Shown here: positions 1-5,931 of the stretch, piece by piece | Layout of the letters: every line of letters begins with the position of its first letter | Position numbering within the stretch: position 1 is the first letter of the stretch | Assembly: GCA_030627475.1 (NCBI GenBank) | Contig: DAOURZ010000064.1 | Coordinates: 1-7,238, forward strand | Direction: 5' to 3' | Length of the DNA: 7,238 nucleotides | Origin: Deltaproteobacteria bacterium | GTDB taxonomy: Bacteria; Desulfobacterota; Desulfobacteria; Desulfobacterales; ETH-SRB1 | Notes under the pieces: model-generated | The model's input: only the letters and a program-made list of their open reading frames with translations | The model's database searches: none | What the model was told of the DNA's origin: nothing | Made by a program: the position numbers and the translations under genes

Positions 1-758
1 CGAATGAGGTAATGAAAAGGCTGAATGCAAAAATGTATGCCGAAGCAGAAAGGCTTGGTGTTAAGTGGATACTTGGTGGCGAATGCGGTCACATGTGGCG
101 GGTGATAAACCAGTATATGGATACCATGAATGGTCCTGCTGATTTTCTTGAAGAACCGGTTAATCCAATAACCGGCACCAGGTTTGAGAATGCAAAATCT
201 ACAAAGATGGTACATATAGTTGAATTTACTGCTGACCTGATCAAACATAACAAGCTTGAACTTGATCCCAGCCGAAATGATAATTTAAAGGTTACTTTTC
301 ATGATTCGTGTAACCCTGCGAGGGGTATGGGAATGTTTGATGAGCCCCGGTATATAATCAAGAAAGTTTGCAATCATTTTTATGAAATGCCGAGGAATTG
401 TATTCGGGAACAAACTTTTTGTTGTGGAAGTGGATCAGGGCTTAATGCAAGCGAAGATATGGAATTGAGGTTGTCCGGTGGATTACCCAGGGCAAACGCA
501 GTAAAATATGTTCAGGAAAAACACGGAGTGAATATGCTGGCCTGTATTTGTGCTATTGACAGGGCGGTACTTCCACCGCTAATGGGATACTGGGTCCCTG
601 AAGTAGATGTTACCGGCATTCATGAGTTGGTAACTAATGCCTTGATATTACCTGGAGAACAGGAAAAAACAGTAAATCTGCGTGGAGAAGATATCCTCAA
701 TAAAGATGAGGTTGGTCCTGAAGAATATTATACACGCCCTGATTTTTCCGGCCGGTAG
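1..758 (+). CDS. dsrK: DsrK, HdrD-like Fe-S subunit of the DsrMKJOP complex (C-terminal part, 5' truncated by window edge)
   Basis: This is the cytoplasmic catalytic-type subunit of the sulfite-reduction-associated membrane complex. In the family it is thought to act on the DsrC trisulfide/disulfide with electrons from the membrane subunits. The frame is open to the left edge (in phase from base 3), so the Met at base 12 is internal. About 250 residues are present, against roughly 540-550 in full DsrK, and the N-terminal ferredoxin part is off-window. Counting from that Met, Cys25 lies in GGECGHMWR. A CCG (cysteine-rich) domain follows: Cys100 in HDSCNPARG, Cys137-Cys138 in FCCGSGSG, and Cys178/Cys180 in LACICAIDRAVL. 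This is the HdrB/HdrD type of noncubane [4Fe-4S] site. The last Cys of the usual CxxC aligns with Asp183. The downstream genes are dsrJ, dsrO and dsrP, which settles the choice of DsrK over HdrD or GlcF. Confidence 0.95.
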   Translation, partial: NEVMKRLNAKMYAEAERLGVKWILGGECGHMWRVINQYMDTMNGPADFLEEPVNPITGTRFENAKSTKMVHIVEFTADLIKHNKLELDPSRNDNLKVTFHDSCNPARGMGMFDEPRYIIKKVCNHFYEMPRNCIREQTFCCGSGSGLNASEDMELRLSGGLPRANAVKYVQEKHGVNMLACICAIDRAVLPPLMGYWVPEVDVTGIHELVTNALILPGEQEKTVNLRGEDILNKDEVGPEEYYTRPDFSGR

Positions 759-790
759 CGGGGAATTGATTTTGAGTAATGCAAGCAATG

Positions 791-794
791 GGGG
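791..794 (+). promoter_or_regulatory. Shine-Dalgarno-like GGGG deciding the dsrJ start
   Basis: A GGGG run lies 9 bases upstream of the ATG at 804 but directly abuts the in-frame ATG at 795. This spacing favours 804 as the dsrJ start. The motif is weak (no AGGAGG core), so this is an inference supported mainly by the protein N-terminus (MYDKNKIVAGL), which looks like other sulfate-reducer DsrJ proteins. Confidence 0.5.
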
Positions 795-803
795 ATGAAA
801 CCT

Positions 804-1211
804 ATGTATGATAAAAACAAGATAGTTGCCGGCTTAGTTATATTTATTGCAATTGTAACGTTTCCTTTTTGGTATAATTTAGGAAATGCATCTTCCGCAC
901 CTGAGCCAAAATTATCTGAAAAGGCAAAAGTTGCAAAAGAATGTGTTATGCCCAAGGAGAGTATAAAATCAGAACACATGCAGGTTCTTGACCTGTGGAG
1001 AGATACAGTAGTTCGGGATGCCAATAGAATTTATAAGAGCGGCAGCGGAAAGACATTTAATATGAGTCTTTCCACCGGAGAAGAGTCATGTATGGGTTGT
1101 CATGAGAGTAAAGCTGAATTTTGTGATAAATGCCATAATTATGCTTCGGTAAATCCTTACTGTTGGGATTGTCATATAGCACCGAAGGAGAAGCCGAAGG
1201 AGAATAAGTAA
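804..1211 (+). CDS. dsrJ: DsrJ, membrane-anchored periplasmic triheme cytochrome c
   Basis: DsrJ is the triheme c-type cytochrome of DsrMKJOP and is placed on the periplasmic side. From the preferred ATG at 804 it has 135 residues, a usual family length; an in-frame ATG at 795 would add three residues but has poor ribosome-site spacing. Residues ~6-24 form one hydrophobic segment, an uncleaved anchor or signal sequence. Three CxxCH heme-binding motifs follow at residues 96-100 (CMGCH), 107-111 (CDKCH) and 120-124 (CWDCH). Cys47, in KECVMPKE, lies outside these motifs and matches the position of the Cys proposed in the family as an unusual axial ligand giving His/Cys heme coordination. The Lys/Glu/Pro-rich tail is encoded by a 12-base direct repeat. 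The TAA stop overlaps the dsrO ATG by one base, suggesting coupled translation. Confidence 0.94.
   Translation: MYDKNKIVAGLVIFIAIVTFPFWYNLGNASSAPEPKLSEKAKVAKECVMPKESIKSEHMQVLDLWRDTVVRDANRIYKSGSGKTFNMSLSTGEESCMGCHESKAEFCDKCHNYASVNPYCWDCHIAPKEKPKENK
1182..1204 (+). repeat. 12-bp tandem direct repeat carrying the dsrO ribosome binding site
   Basis: The unit CCGAAGGAGAAG occurs at 1182-1193 and again, with its last base changed, at 1194-1205. It encodes the PKEKPKE tail of DsrJ. Each copy contains AAGGAG. The second copy (1197-1202) sits 8 bases before the dsrO ATG and is an ideally spaced Shine-Dalgarno sequence; the first copy is too far upstream to serve. Confidence 0.8.
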
Positions 1212-1999
1212 TGGAAAACAGCAGAAGAAGCTTCTTGAAAGTAGCCGGGATAACAGCTTTAGGGGTAGGGACAAAGCCTGTTCTTAATGTGTTCGCTTCA
1301 TCAGGAGGACACGTCGAAGAACCCAAACCGGAAGTCTCTAAAAATGAAAAAGCCCTTACAGCCAAGAAATGGGGTATGGTAATAGATACGAGGAAATTTC
1401 ATTCCGCAGAGGATCTTGAGCCAATCATTGATGCCTGTCATAAAATTCATAATATTCCGGAACTTCCGGAGCCTAGACATAAGATCATGTGGCTTTGGGA
1501 AGATGAGTATAAACATGTTTTTACTCACAGGGAACATGAATTGGTTAATGACAGAATTAAACATCTGCCGTTCTTGGTGTTATGCAACCATTGTGAAAAA
1601 CCTGCATGTGTCAGGGCTTGTCCTACGAAAGCTACTTTTAAAAGGGATGACGGAATTGTTTTGATGGATTTTCACAGATGTATTGGGTGCAGATTTTGCA
1701 TGGCAGCATGTCCATATGGATCAAGAAGTTTTAACTTCAGAGATCCGCGCCCTTTCATCAAAGAGGAAAACAAGGAATTTCCTACAAGGATGAAGGGTGT
1801 TGTGGAAAAGTGCAATTTTTGTGCTGAAAGACTGGCTGTAGGTAAATTGCCGGCCTGTGTTGAAGCATCGAATGGTGCAATAACAGTTGGTGATCTTGAT
1901 GATCCAGAGTCGGAAGTAAGAGAACTATTAAGAACAAACTACACTATTCGACGTAAACCGGACCTTGGTGCCGGGCCGTCTGTTTACTACATAGTATGA
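1211..1999 (+). CDS. dsrO: DsrO, Tat-exported periplasmic ferredoxin-like [4Fe-4S] subunit
   Basis: DsrO is the NrfC/DmsB-type electron-transfer subunit of DsrMKJOP, working in the periplasm between DsrJ and the membrane protein DsrP. The 262-residue protein starts with a twin-arginine signal (SRRSFLK at 4-10, then a hydrophobic stretch to about residue 30), so it is folded before export. Cluster-binding cysteines are C125/C128/C133/C137, C157/C160/C163/C167, C201/C204/C216, plus C76. The N-terminal CxxCxxC typical of four-cluster relatives is absent (TRKFHSAEDL in its place), and the last Cys of the fourth motif is Ser220. By the usual motif I/IV and II/III pairing, the 12 remaining cysteines fit three [4Fe-4S] clusters. 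The start overlaps the dsrJ stop and is preceded by AAGGAG at 8 bases. Confidence 0.95.
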   Translation: MENSRRSFLKVAGITALGVGTKPVLNVFASSGGHVEEPKPEVSKNEKALTAKKWGMVIDTRKFHSAEDLEPIIDACHKIHNIPELPEPRHKIMWLWEDEYKHVFTHREHELVNDRIKHLPFLVLCNHCEKPACVRACPTKATFKRDDGIVLMDFHRCIGCRFCMAACPYGSRSFNFRDPRPFIKEENKEFPTRMKGVVEKCNFCAERLAVGKLPACVEASNGAITVGDLDDPESEVRELLRTNYTIRRKPDLGAGPSVYYIV

Positions 2000-2000
2000 T

Positions 2001-2005
2001 GAGGT
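2001..2005 (+). promoter_or_regulatory. Shine-Dalgarno GAGGT deciding the dsrP start
   Basis: GAGGT lies one base after the dsrO stop codon and 4 bases before the ATG at 2010. A GTG at 2004 is in frame but falls inside this ribosome-binding sequence, so it cannot readily use it. The ATG start gives a protein beginning MLELALKG, which fits the family. Confidence 0.6.
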
Positions 2006-2009
2006 GGTT

Positions 2010-3191
2010 ATGCTTGAATTAGCTCTTAAAGGAGACAAGAAATACTGGGGATGGATAATTGCATTGCTTGCGTTTATTGGTGTAGGCTTTGCTGTTTATC
2101 TGAAGCAGCTTGATTTCGGATTGGGAATTACAGGTATGAGCAGAGATGTTTCCTGGGGTTTTTATATTGCTCAGTTTACATTTCTTGTCGGGGTAGCTGC
2201 TGGAGGAGTTATGGTGGTACTCCCAAAATATCTGCACGATTATAAAGCATTCGGCAAGATTACGATTCTGGGAGAGTTCTTGGCCATTGCTGCAGTTACA
2301 ATGTGTTTATTGTTTATTATTGCCGACCTTGGGCAGCCGATGCGTGCTTTTAATGTTATATTGTATCCGACACCAGGTTCCGTACTTTTCTGGGATATGA
2401 TTGTATTAAATGGTTACCTTTTTTTAAATATAGTAATCGGCTGGAATGTTCTTGAAGCGGAACGGAATAATATTCATTATCCAAAGTGGGTAAAACCATT
2501 GATATTTACATCAATTGTATGGGCTCCGGCTATACATACCGTTACAGCATTTCTTTATTGTGGGTTGCCTGGAAGAGGATTCTGGTTGACTGCTATTCTT
2601 GCGCCAAGATTTCTTGCATCGGCTTTTGCTGCTGGTCCTGCATTGTTAATTTTGTTATGTCTGATTATCAGAAAGGTTACAAAGTTTGACCCTGGAAAAG
2701 AGCAGATCCAATCTTTGGCCAAGATAGTTACTTATGCTATTATTTTGAATATGTTTTTCTTCCTTTGTGAAGTTTTTGTGGTATTCTATAGTAGGATACC
2801 AAGCCATATGTCCCACCTGCAATATCTTTTTTTCGGACTTCACGGACATGGAGCTCTGGTACCATGGATGTGGACAGCAATGATTTTTATGGGGACGAGT
2901 ATTGTTTTGCTTGTAATTCCTGCTACAAGAAAGCATGAAGGTGTGCTTGCTTTTTCTTGTGTAATATTATTCATTGGTGCATGGATTGATAAAGGTCTTG
3001 GTATGATTTCAGGTGGTTTTGTACCCAACCCTCTTCATCATGTTACAGAATATGTTCCTACGATACCTGAAATTCTTATTACTCTTGGTATATATGCAAT
3101 AGGATTACTTGTATTAACAATTCTATTCAAGGTTGCTGTGAATGTTAAGGAAGAAGTCGGTGGTTTAAAAGATAGTTGTGAAAGCTGTTAA
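2010..3191 (+). CDS. dsrP: DsrP, NrfD/PsrC-family integral membrane quinol-interacting subunit
   Basis: DsrP is the multi-span membrane subunit of DsrMKJOP. The NrfD/PsrC family exchanges electrons between the menaquinone pool and a periplasmic Fe-S partner, here DsrO. From the ATG at 2010 it has 393 residues. I see about ten hydrophobic segments, near 13-30, 49-71, 83-106, 125-145, 162-183, 201-221, 237-259, 282-303, 311-328 and 354-376. Charged or polar residues within or next to the helices include MSRDVSWG at 43-50, DLGQPMRAF at 106-114 and HGHG at 278-281; the first two are typical of this family. No heme motif is present, as expected for an NrfD-type protein. The C-terminus ends SCESC, a terminal CxxC at 390-393. 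It is the last gene of the operon and is followed by a strong terminator. Confidence 0.95.
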   Translation: MLELALKGDKKYWGWIIALLAFIGVGFAVYLKQLDFGLGITGMSRDVSWGFYIAQFTFLVGVAAGGVMVVLPKYLHDYKAFGKITILGEFLAIAAVTMCLLFIIADLGQPMRAFNVILYPTPGSVLFWDMIVLNGYLFLNIVIGWNVLEAERNNIHYPKWVKPLIFTSIVWAPAIHTVTAFLYCGLPGRGFWLTAILAPRFLASAFAAGPALLILLCLIIRKVTKFDPGKEQIQSLAKIVTYAIILNMFFFLCEVFVVFYSRIPSHMSHLQYLFFGLHGHGALVPWMWTAMIFMGTSIVLLVIPATRKHEGVLAFSCVILFIGAWIDKGLGMISGGFVPNPLHHVTEYVPTIPEILITLGIYAIGLLVLTILFKVAVNVKEEVGGLKDSCESC

Positions 3192-3211
3192 TCGTAAGAA
3201 ATAGTTAGATT

Positions 3212-3256
3212 AAAAAAGGGGTTTGTCCAATAAACAGGATAAACCCCTTTTGTTTT
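3212..3256. terminator. Bidirectional rho-independent terminator between dsrP and fdhD
   Basis: The arms at 3214-3228 (AAAAGGGGTTTGTCC) and 3237-3251 (GGATAAACCCCTTTT) form a 15-bp stem with a single G-U pair and an 8-base loop. On the + strand a G and TTTT follow. On the - strand the stem is followed by a run of T (the A-run at 3212-3217). It therefore suits both convergent units: the dsr operon ends 20-25 bases before it and fdhD ends about 30 bases before it from the other side. Confidence 0.92.
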
Positions 3257-3284
3257 AATCCACAACGGATTGCACAGAATTTTC

Positions 3285-4085
3285 TTATACGAGACGAGAT
3301 TTGCCGCAGAAAACATATAAACCGGATTTTTCGGCAAGGCATGCTATGGTAATGTTTAGCTGTGATGCAAGTTTAACGGCATTGTATGTTGGACGTGATA
3401 TCGCAAGAATCACAGGAATGTCGGCTTTTGCAGCTTTTTGGACAAGTTCGCAACTTATTCGCGAAGAAAGAATTAAAAGAGAAGTTTTATAAAGCGTGCT
3501 ATCAAGAAAGAGTTTACCTATTGTTTTATCGAGAGCATTATGTCGGCCAACGTCTTCAGCAATAGATAACAGTTTAAAATCTGAGCTGTAAAGAGCAGCT
3601 GCGTGAGATGAGCGTGTGTTTTTTCGTAAAGGCTGAATTGAAGAAAGATTTTCGAGGCAGTAAAGAGCATTCGTGAAGTCTAATTTAAGATCATTTTTTT
3701 TTACGGGGCAAATGATCTGGCAGTGATTTCCAGTTATATTTGAATAATTAATATTAAATTCCTGTTGGGATGATAAATAAAATTTCTCAAAAAATTTAGA
3801 AATTTTATTTTTTCTTGCTTTATTAAGTGTGAGAATAACTTTATCGGTATTTGATTGATCAGAAAAAGAGAACGATTCGATATCGTTTGGTTTATCCACG
3901 ATACCCTCTGACAAACAAAAACCTGCGGCAAGCGGTAGTTCTTCGCCCGGAGTTCGCATTATAATAGTATATAATCTGTCCTGTATAATTATTTTAAGAG
4001 GTTCTTCACTAATTAGTTTGTGATGGGACGAGATTGTGCTGTTTTTATCCATATAGACTGCTGAGTGTTTTAAAAAAGTATCCAA
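3285..4085 (-). CDS. fdhD: FdhD family formate dehydrogenase accessory sulfurtransferase, CxxC motif not at usual place
   Basis: FdhD proteins pass sulfur from IscS to the molybdenum/tungsten bis-MGD cofactor and are needed for formate dehydrogenase activity. The 266-residue product shows the family landmarks in order: EEPLKI (27-32), RTPGEELPLAAGFCLSEGI (44-62), HAAAL (161-165), EDVGRHNALDKTIG (177-190), SSRISCELVQKA (207-218) and a C-terminal IPVILAISRPTYNAVKLA stretch. The start is TTG at 4083-4085, with AAGG (complement of 4095-4098) nine bases upstream; an ATG at 4050-4052 would drop 11 residues but lacks a ribosome site. Where E. coli FdhD has its CxxC (C121/C124), this protein reads SSQQEFNI (105-112). 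Nearby Cys122 and Cys126 form a Cx3C that might stand in. A moderately diverged but intact gene; no formate dehydrogenase gene is in the window. Confidence 0.9.
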   Translation of the reverse strand: MDTFLKHSAVYMDKNSTISSHHKLISEEPLKIIIQDRLYTIIMRTPGEELPLAAGFCLSEGIVDKPNDIESFSFSDQSNTDKVILTLNKARKNKISKFFEKFYLSSQQEFNINYSNITGNHCQIICPVKKNDLKLDFTNALYCLENLSSIQPLRKNTRSSHAAALYSSDFKLLSIAEDVGRHNALDKTIGKLFLDSTLYKTSLLILSSRISCELVQKAAKADIPVILAISRPTYNAVKLASQLNITIACLAEKSGLYVFCGKSRLV

Positions 4086-4099
4086 AAATAATTACCTTG

Positions 4100-4120
4100 T
4101 TCAGGGTTCAGGGTTCAGGG
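4100..4120. repeat. Three tandem copies of the heptamer TTCAGGG
   Basis: TTCAGGG is repeated exactly three times at 4100-4106, 4107-4113 and 4114-4120. It lies upstream of the fdhD start in what would be its 5' leader. Short heptanucleotide tandem repeats of this sort occur between genes in several bacterial groups. No regulatory role can be assigned from this sequence alone. Confidence 0.9.
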
Positions 4121-4158
4121 ATGAGGAGCTTCATTTTAAAAAACTTAAAACTGTTAGG

Positions 4159-4187
4159 TTTATATTGACTGTTAAATCAAAATGCAA
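4159..4187 (-). promoter_or_regulatory. Candidate sigma70-type promoter for fdhD
   Basis: On the - strand, TTGCAT (complement of 4182-4187) and TATAAA (complement of 4159-4164) are separated by exactly 17 bases. Transcription would begin near 4152, leaving a leader of about 65 bases that includes the TTCAGGG repeats and the fdhD ribosome site. The region is AT-rich, so chance matches are possible. Confidence 0.4.
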
Positions 4188-4224
4188 ATATATCTTGACA
4201 AAATTTAATAATATTATAAAAATA
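4165..4224 (+). promoter_or_regulatory. Candidate promoter region for the rplU-rpmA-obg-proB operon
   Basis: Two -35-like boxes point to rplU. TTGACT at 4165-4170 is followed after 18 bases by TATATC (4189-4194). A perfect TTGACA at 4195-4200 is followed by poorer -10 choices: TATAAA at 4215 (spacer 14) or TAAAAA at 4217 (spacer 16). Either would leave a short leader before the ribosome site at 4261. The first overlaps the candidate divergent fdhD promoter. Confidence 0.45.
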
Positions 4225-4274
4225 ACTATTTTTTAATTTATAATTGATATTACAGCTATCAGGAAGGACAATTT

Positions 4275-4592
4275 ATGTACGCTATAGTTTCTTCGGGCGG
4301 AAAACAATATAAAGTTCAGAAAGGAGAAATTTTGAGAGTTGAAAAGATTCCAGGAGATATCGGCGCTTCTGTTTCTTTTGACAAAGTCCTCATGTTTTCA
4401 AACGGTGAAGATGTTAATATCGGGCGGCCTGTTCTTGAAAATGTTGCAGTTAATGGCCATATAGTTGAACAGGGTAAAGCAAAAAAGATTATTGTTTTCA
4501 AATACAAAAGGCGCAAAGGATATCGTAGAAAGCAGGGACATCGTCAGCAGTATACGGCTGTCAAAATTGATAATATAGCACAAAACAATTAG
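4275..4592 (+). CDS. rplU: 50S ribosomal protein L21 (bL21)
   Basis: bL21 binds 23S rRNA in the large subunit. The 105-residue product is the usual length for the family. It begins MYAIVSSGGKQYKVQKG, the characteristic N-terminal strand, and ends with the basic signature FKYKRRKGYRRKQGHRQQYT at about residues 75-94, which contacts rRNA. The ATG is preceded by AGGAAGGA (4261-4268) at a spacing of 6 bases. It is the first gene of a housekeeping operon with rpmA, obg and proB and lies divergent from fdhD. No leader hairpin of clear regulatory form is visible. Confidence 0.98.
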   Translation: MYAIVSSGGKQYKVQKGEILRVEKIPGDIGASVSFDKVLMFSNGEDVNIGRPVLENVAVNGHIVEQGKAKKIIVFKYKRRKGYRRKQGHRQQYTAVKIDNIAQNN

Positions 4593-4675
4593 GTTTATAT
4601 CCTTTTTGCCCTCTCAATGGGAGAATTTTTGAAGTGGGTTAAGGAAGATGTTAATAGTTTTAAGGAGTTACACTA

Positions 4676-4930
4676 ATGGCACACAAAAAAGCAGGCGGCA
4701 GTTCGAAGAATGGCCGGGACAGTAATGCGCAGAGGCGCGGTGTAAAACGATTTGGCGGAGAAAAAGTGAGAGCCGGCAATATATTGGTTCGCCAGTTGGG
4801 CACTAAAATACACCCGGGAGAGAACGTTGGATTGGGGAAAGATTATACTCTATTTGCTAAAATAGACGGCATTGTTGCTTATGAGCGAATGGGACGTTCT
4901 CGTAAAAAGGCGAGTGTTTATTCAGGGTGA
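4676..4930 (+). CDS. rpmA: 50S ribosomal protein L27 (bL27)
   Basis: bL27 sits at the peptidyl-transferase centre, its N-terminal tail reaching the tRNA ends. The 84-residue product starts [16 protein letters not shown], the standard proteobacterial form without the cleaved N-terminal extension found in Firmicutes. The conserved core [23 protein letters not shown] and [16 protein letters not shown] follow. AAGGAG at 4662-4667 lies 8 bases before the ATG. An 83-base spacer separates it from rplU and holds no ORF. Its TGA stop overlaps the GTG start of obg (GTGA), pointing to coupled translation. Confidence 0.98.
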   Translation: MAHKKAGGSSKNGRDSNAQRRGVKRFGGEKVRAGNILVRQLGTKIHPGENVGLGKDYTLFAKIDGIVAYERMGRSRKKASVYSG

Positions 4931-5931
4931 AATTTATTGATGAGGCCATTATTACCGTTCAGTCCGGTGATGGCGGCAGAGGATGCGTCAGTTTCAGGCG
5001 TGAAAAATTTATCCCGCAAGGAGGGCCGGACGGCGGAGATGGAGGTAAGGGCGGAGATGTAATCGTAGAGGCGGTATCTCAAAAACGCACACTTTATTTT
5101 TTTAGATACAGAAAAGATTTTAAAGCAAAAAAAGGCGCCAGTGGCCAAGGTAAACGTAAGGCAGGCAAATATGGCGACGATCTTGTTATTCACATTCCTC
5201 CGGGAACCGTGATTAGTGATGCCGATACCGGACAAATAATCAAGGATTTTACAAAACCCGAAAAATATATAATAGCGAGAGGCGGAAGAGGAGGACGGGG
5301 TAATGCTCGTTTTAAAACTTCAACAAATCGTACACCTCGTTTTGCTCAACCAGGTGAATCAGGTGAAATATTAAAACTTAAACTCGAACTCAAATTTCTT
5401 GCCGATGTCGGTATAATCGGTCTTCCCAATGCCGGTAAATCTACCCTTATCAGCGCAATTTCTTCAGCACATCCCAAAACCGGAAGTTATCCATTTACAA
5501 CACTTGTTCCAAATCTCGGTGTTGTTAATACAGACTGGGGAGAGCCCTTTGTAGTGGCAGATATCCCCGGTTTGATTGAAGGTGCACATAAAGGCGCCGG
5601 ACTTGGTATAAGATTTCTGCGTCACATAGAAAGAACACGTATTCTTGTTCATCTGATAGATTTATCCTCAATTGATCCGGCAGACCCACTTAAATCATAC
5701 AAAATAGTGAATAAAGAACTGGAAATGTATAGCAGGGAGCTTGCACAAAAACCCCAGCTCGTTGTTCTTAACAAGCTTGATATGCCGGGAGCTGAAAATG
5801 CGGCAGATCTCTTTCAAGCATCTGCATCTGCAAGTGATATGGAAGTCATATTAATTTCAGCCTTAACTGTAGAAGGAATTGATAATTTAAAATCGAAAAT
5901 TGTTCAATTCCTGGATACTTTGGATGAATGA
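4927..5931 (+). CDS. obgE: Obg/CgtA GTPase, ribosome assembly factor
   Basis: Obg is an essential GTPase that binds the 50S subunit and has roles in ribosome maturation and stress/cell-cycle control. The 334-residue protein has the glycine-rich Obg fold at 1-158 ([15 protein letters not shown] at 14-28, [14 protein letters not shown] at 32-45, [11 protein letters not shown] at 119-129). The GTPase domain from about 159 carries G1 GLPNAGKS (165-172), switch [11 protein letters not shown] (189-198), G3 DIPGL (212-216), G4 NKLD (282-285) and G5 SAL (311-313). It lacks a long C-terminal acidic or OCT extension, giving a short Obg form. The GTG start is set by homology (MKFIDEA) and overlaps the rpmA stop; only CAGGG lies upstream, so translation is probably coupled. 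Its end overlaps proB. Confidence 0.97.
   Translation: MKFIDEAIITVQSGDGGRGCVSFRREKFIPQGGPDGGDGGKGGDVIVEAVSQKRTLYFFRYRKDFKAKKGASGQGKRKAGKYGDDLVIHIPPGTVISDADTGQIIKDFTKPEKYIIARGGRGGRGNARFKTSTNRTPRFAQPGESGEILKLKLELKFLADVGIIGLPNAGKSTLISAISSAHPKTGSYPFTTLVPNLGVVNTDWGEPFVVADIPGLIEGAHKGAGLGIRFLRHIERTRILVHLIDLSSIDPADPLKSYKIVNKELEMYSRELAQKPQLVVLNKLDMPGAENAADLFQASASASDMEVILISALTVEGIDNLKSKIVQFLDTLDE

Noticed and set aside
1057..1365. 102-codon - strand ORF across the dsrJ/dsrO junction
   Set aside because: It lies opposite the CxxCH motifs of dsrJ and the Tat signal of dsrO; its composition is that of a reverse-strand shadow.
2004..2009. GTG start for DsrP
   Set aside because: It lies inside the GAGGT ribosome-binding sequence; the ATG at 2010 has proper spacing and fits the family N-terminus.
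3301..3492. 63-codon + strand ORF opposite the fdhD 3' end
   Set aside because: It is the antisense shadow of conserved FdhD coding sequence and has no recognisable motif or ribosome site.
4100..4120. CRISPR-like or telomere-like array
   Set aside because: The units are 7 bases and directly abutting with no spacers, and there are only three; nothing nearby resembles cas genes.
4593..4675. Possible hairpin (TCTC/GAGA followed by ATTTTTG) between rplU and rpmA
   Set aside because: Only four base pairs form, with no extended stem, so it is not a credible terminator or attenuator; rpmA has its own good ribosome site within the same operon.
5900..5923. Upstream ATG giving a longer ProB
   Set aside because: It would add eight residues (MFNSWILW) unlike ProB N-termini and deepen the overlap with obg to 32 bases; the ATG at 5924 gives a family-typical start.
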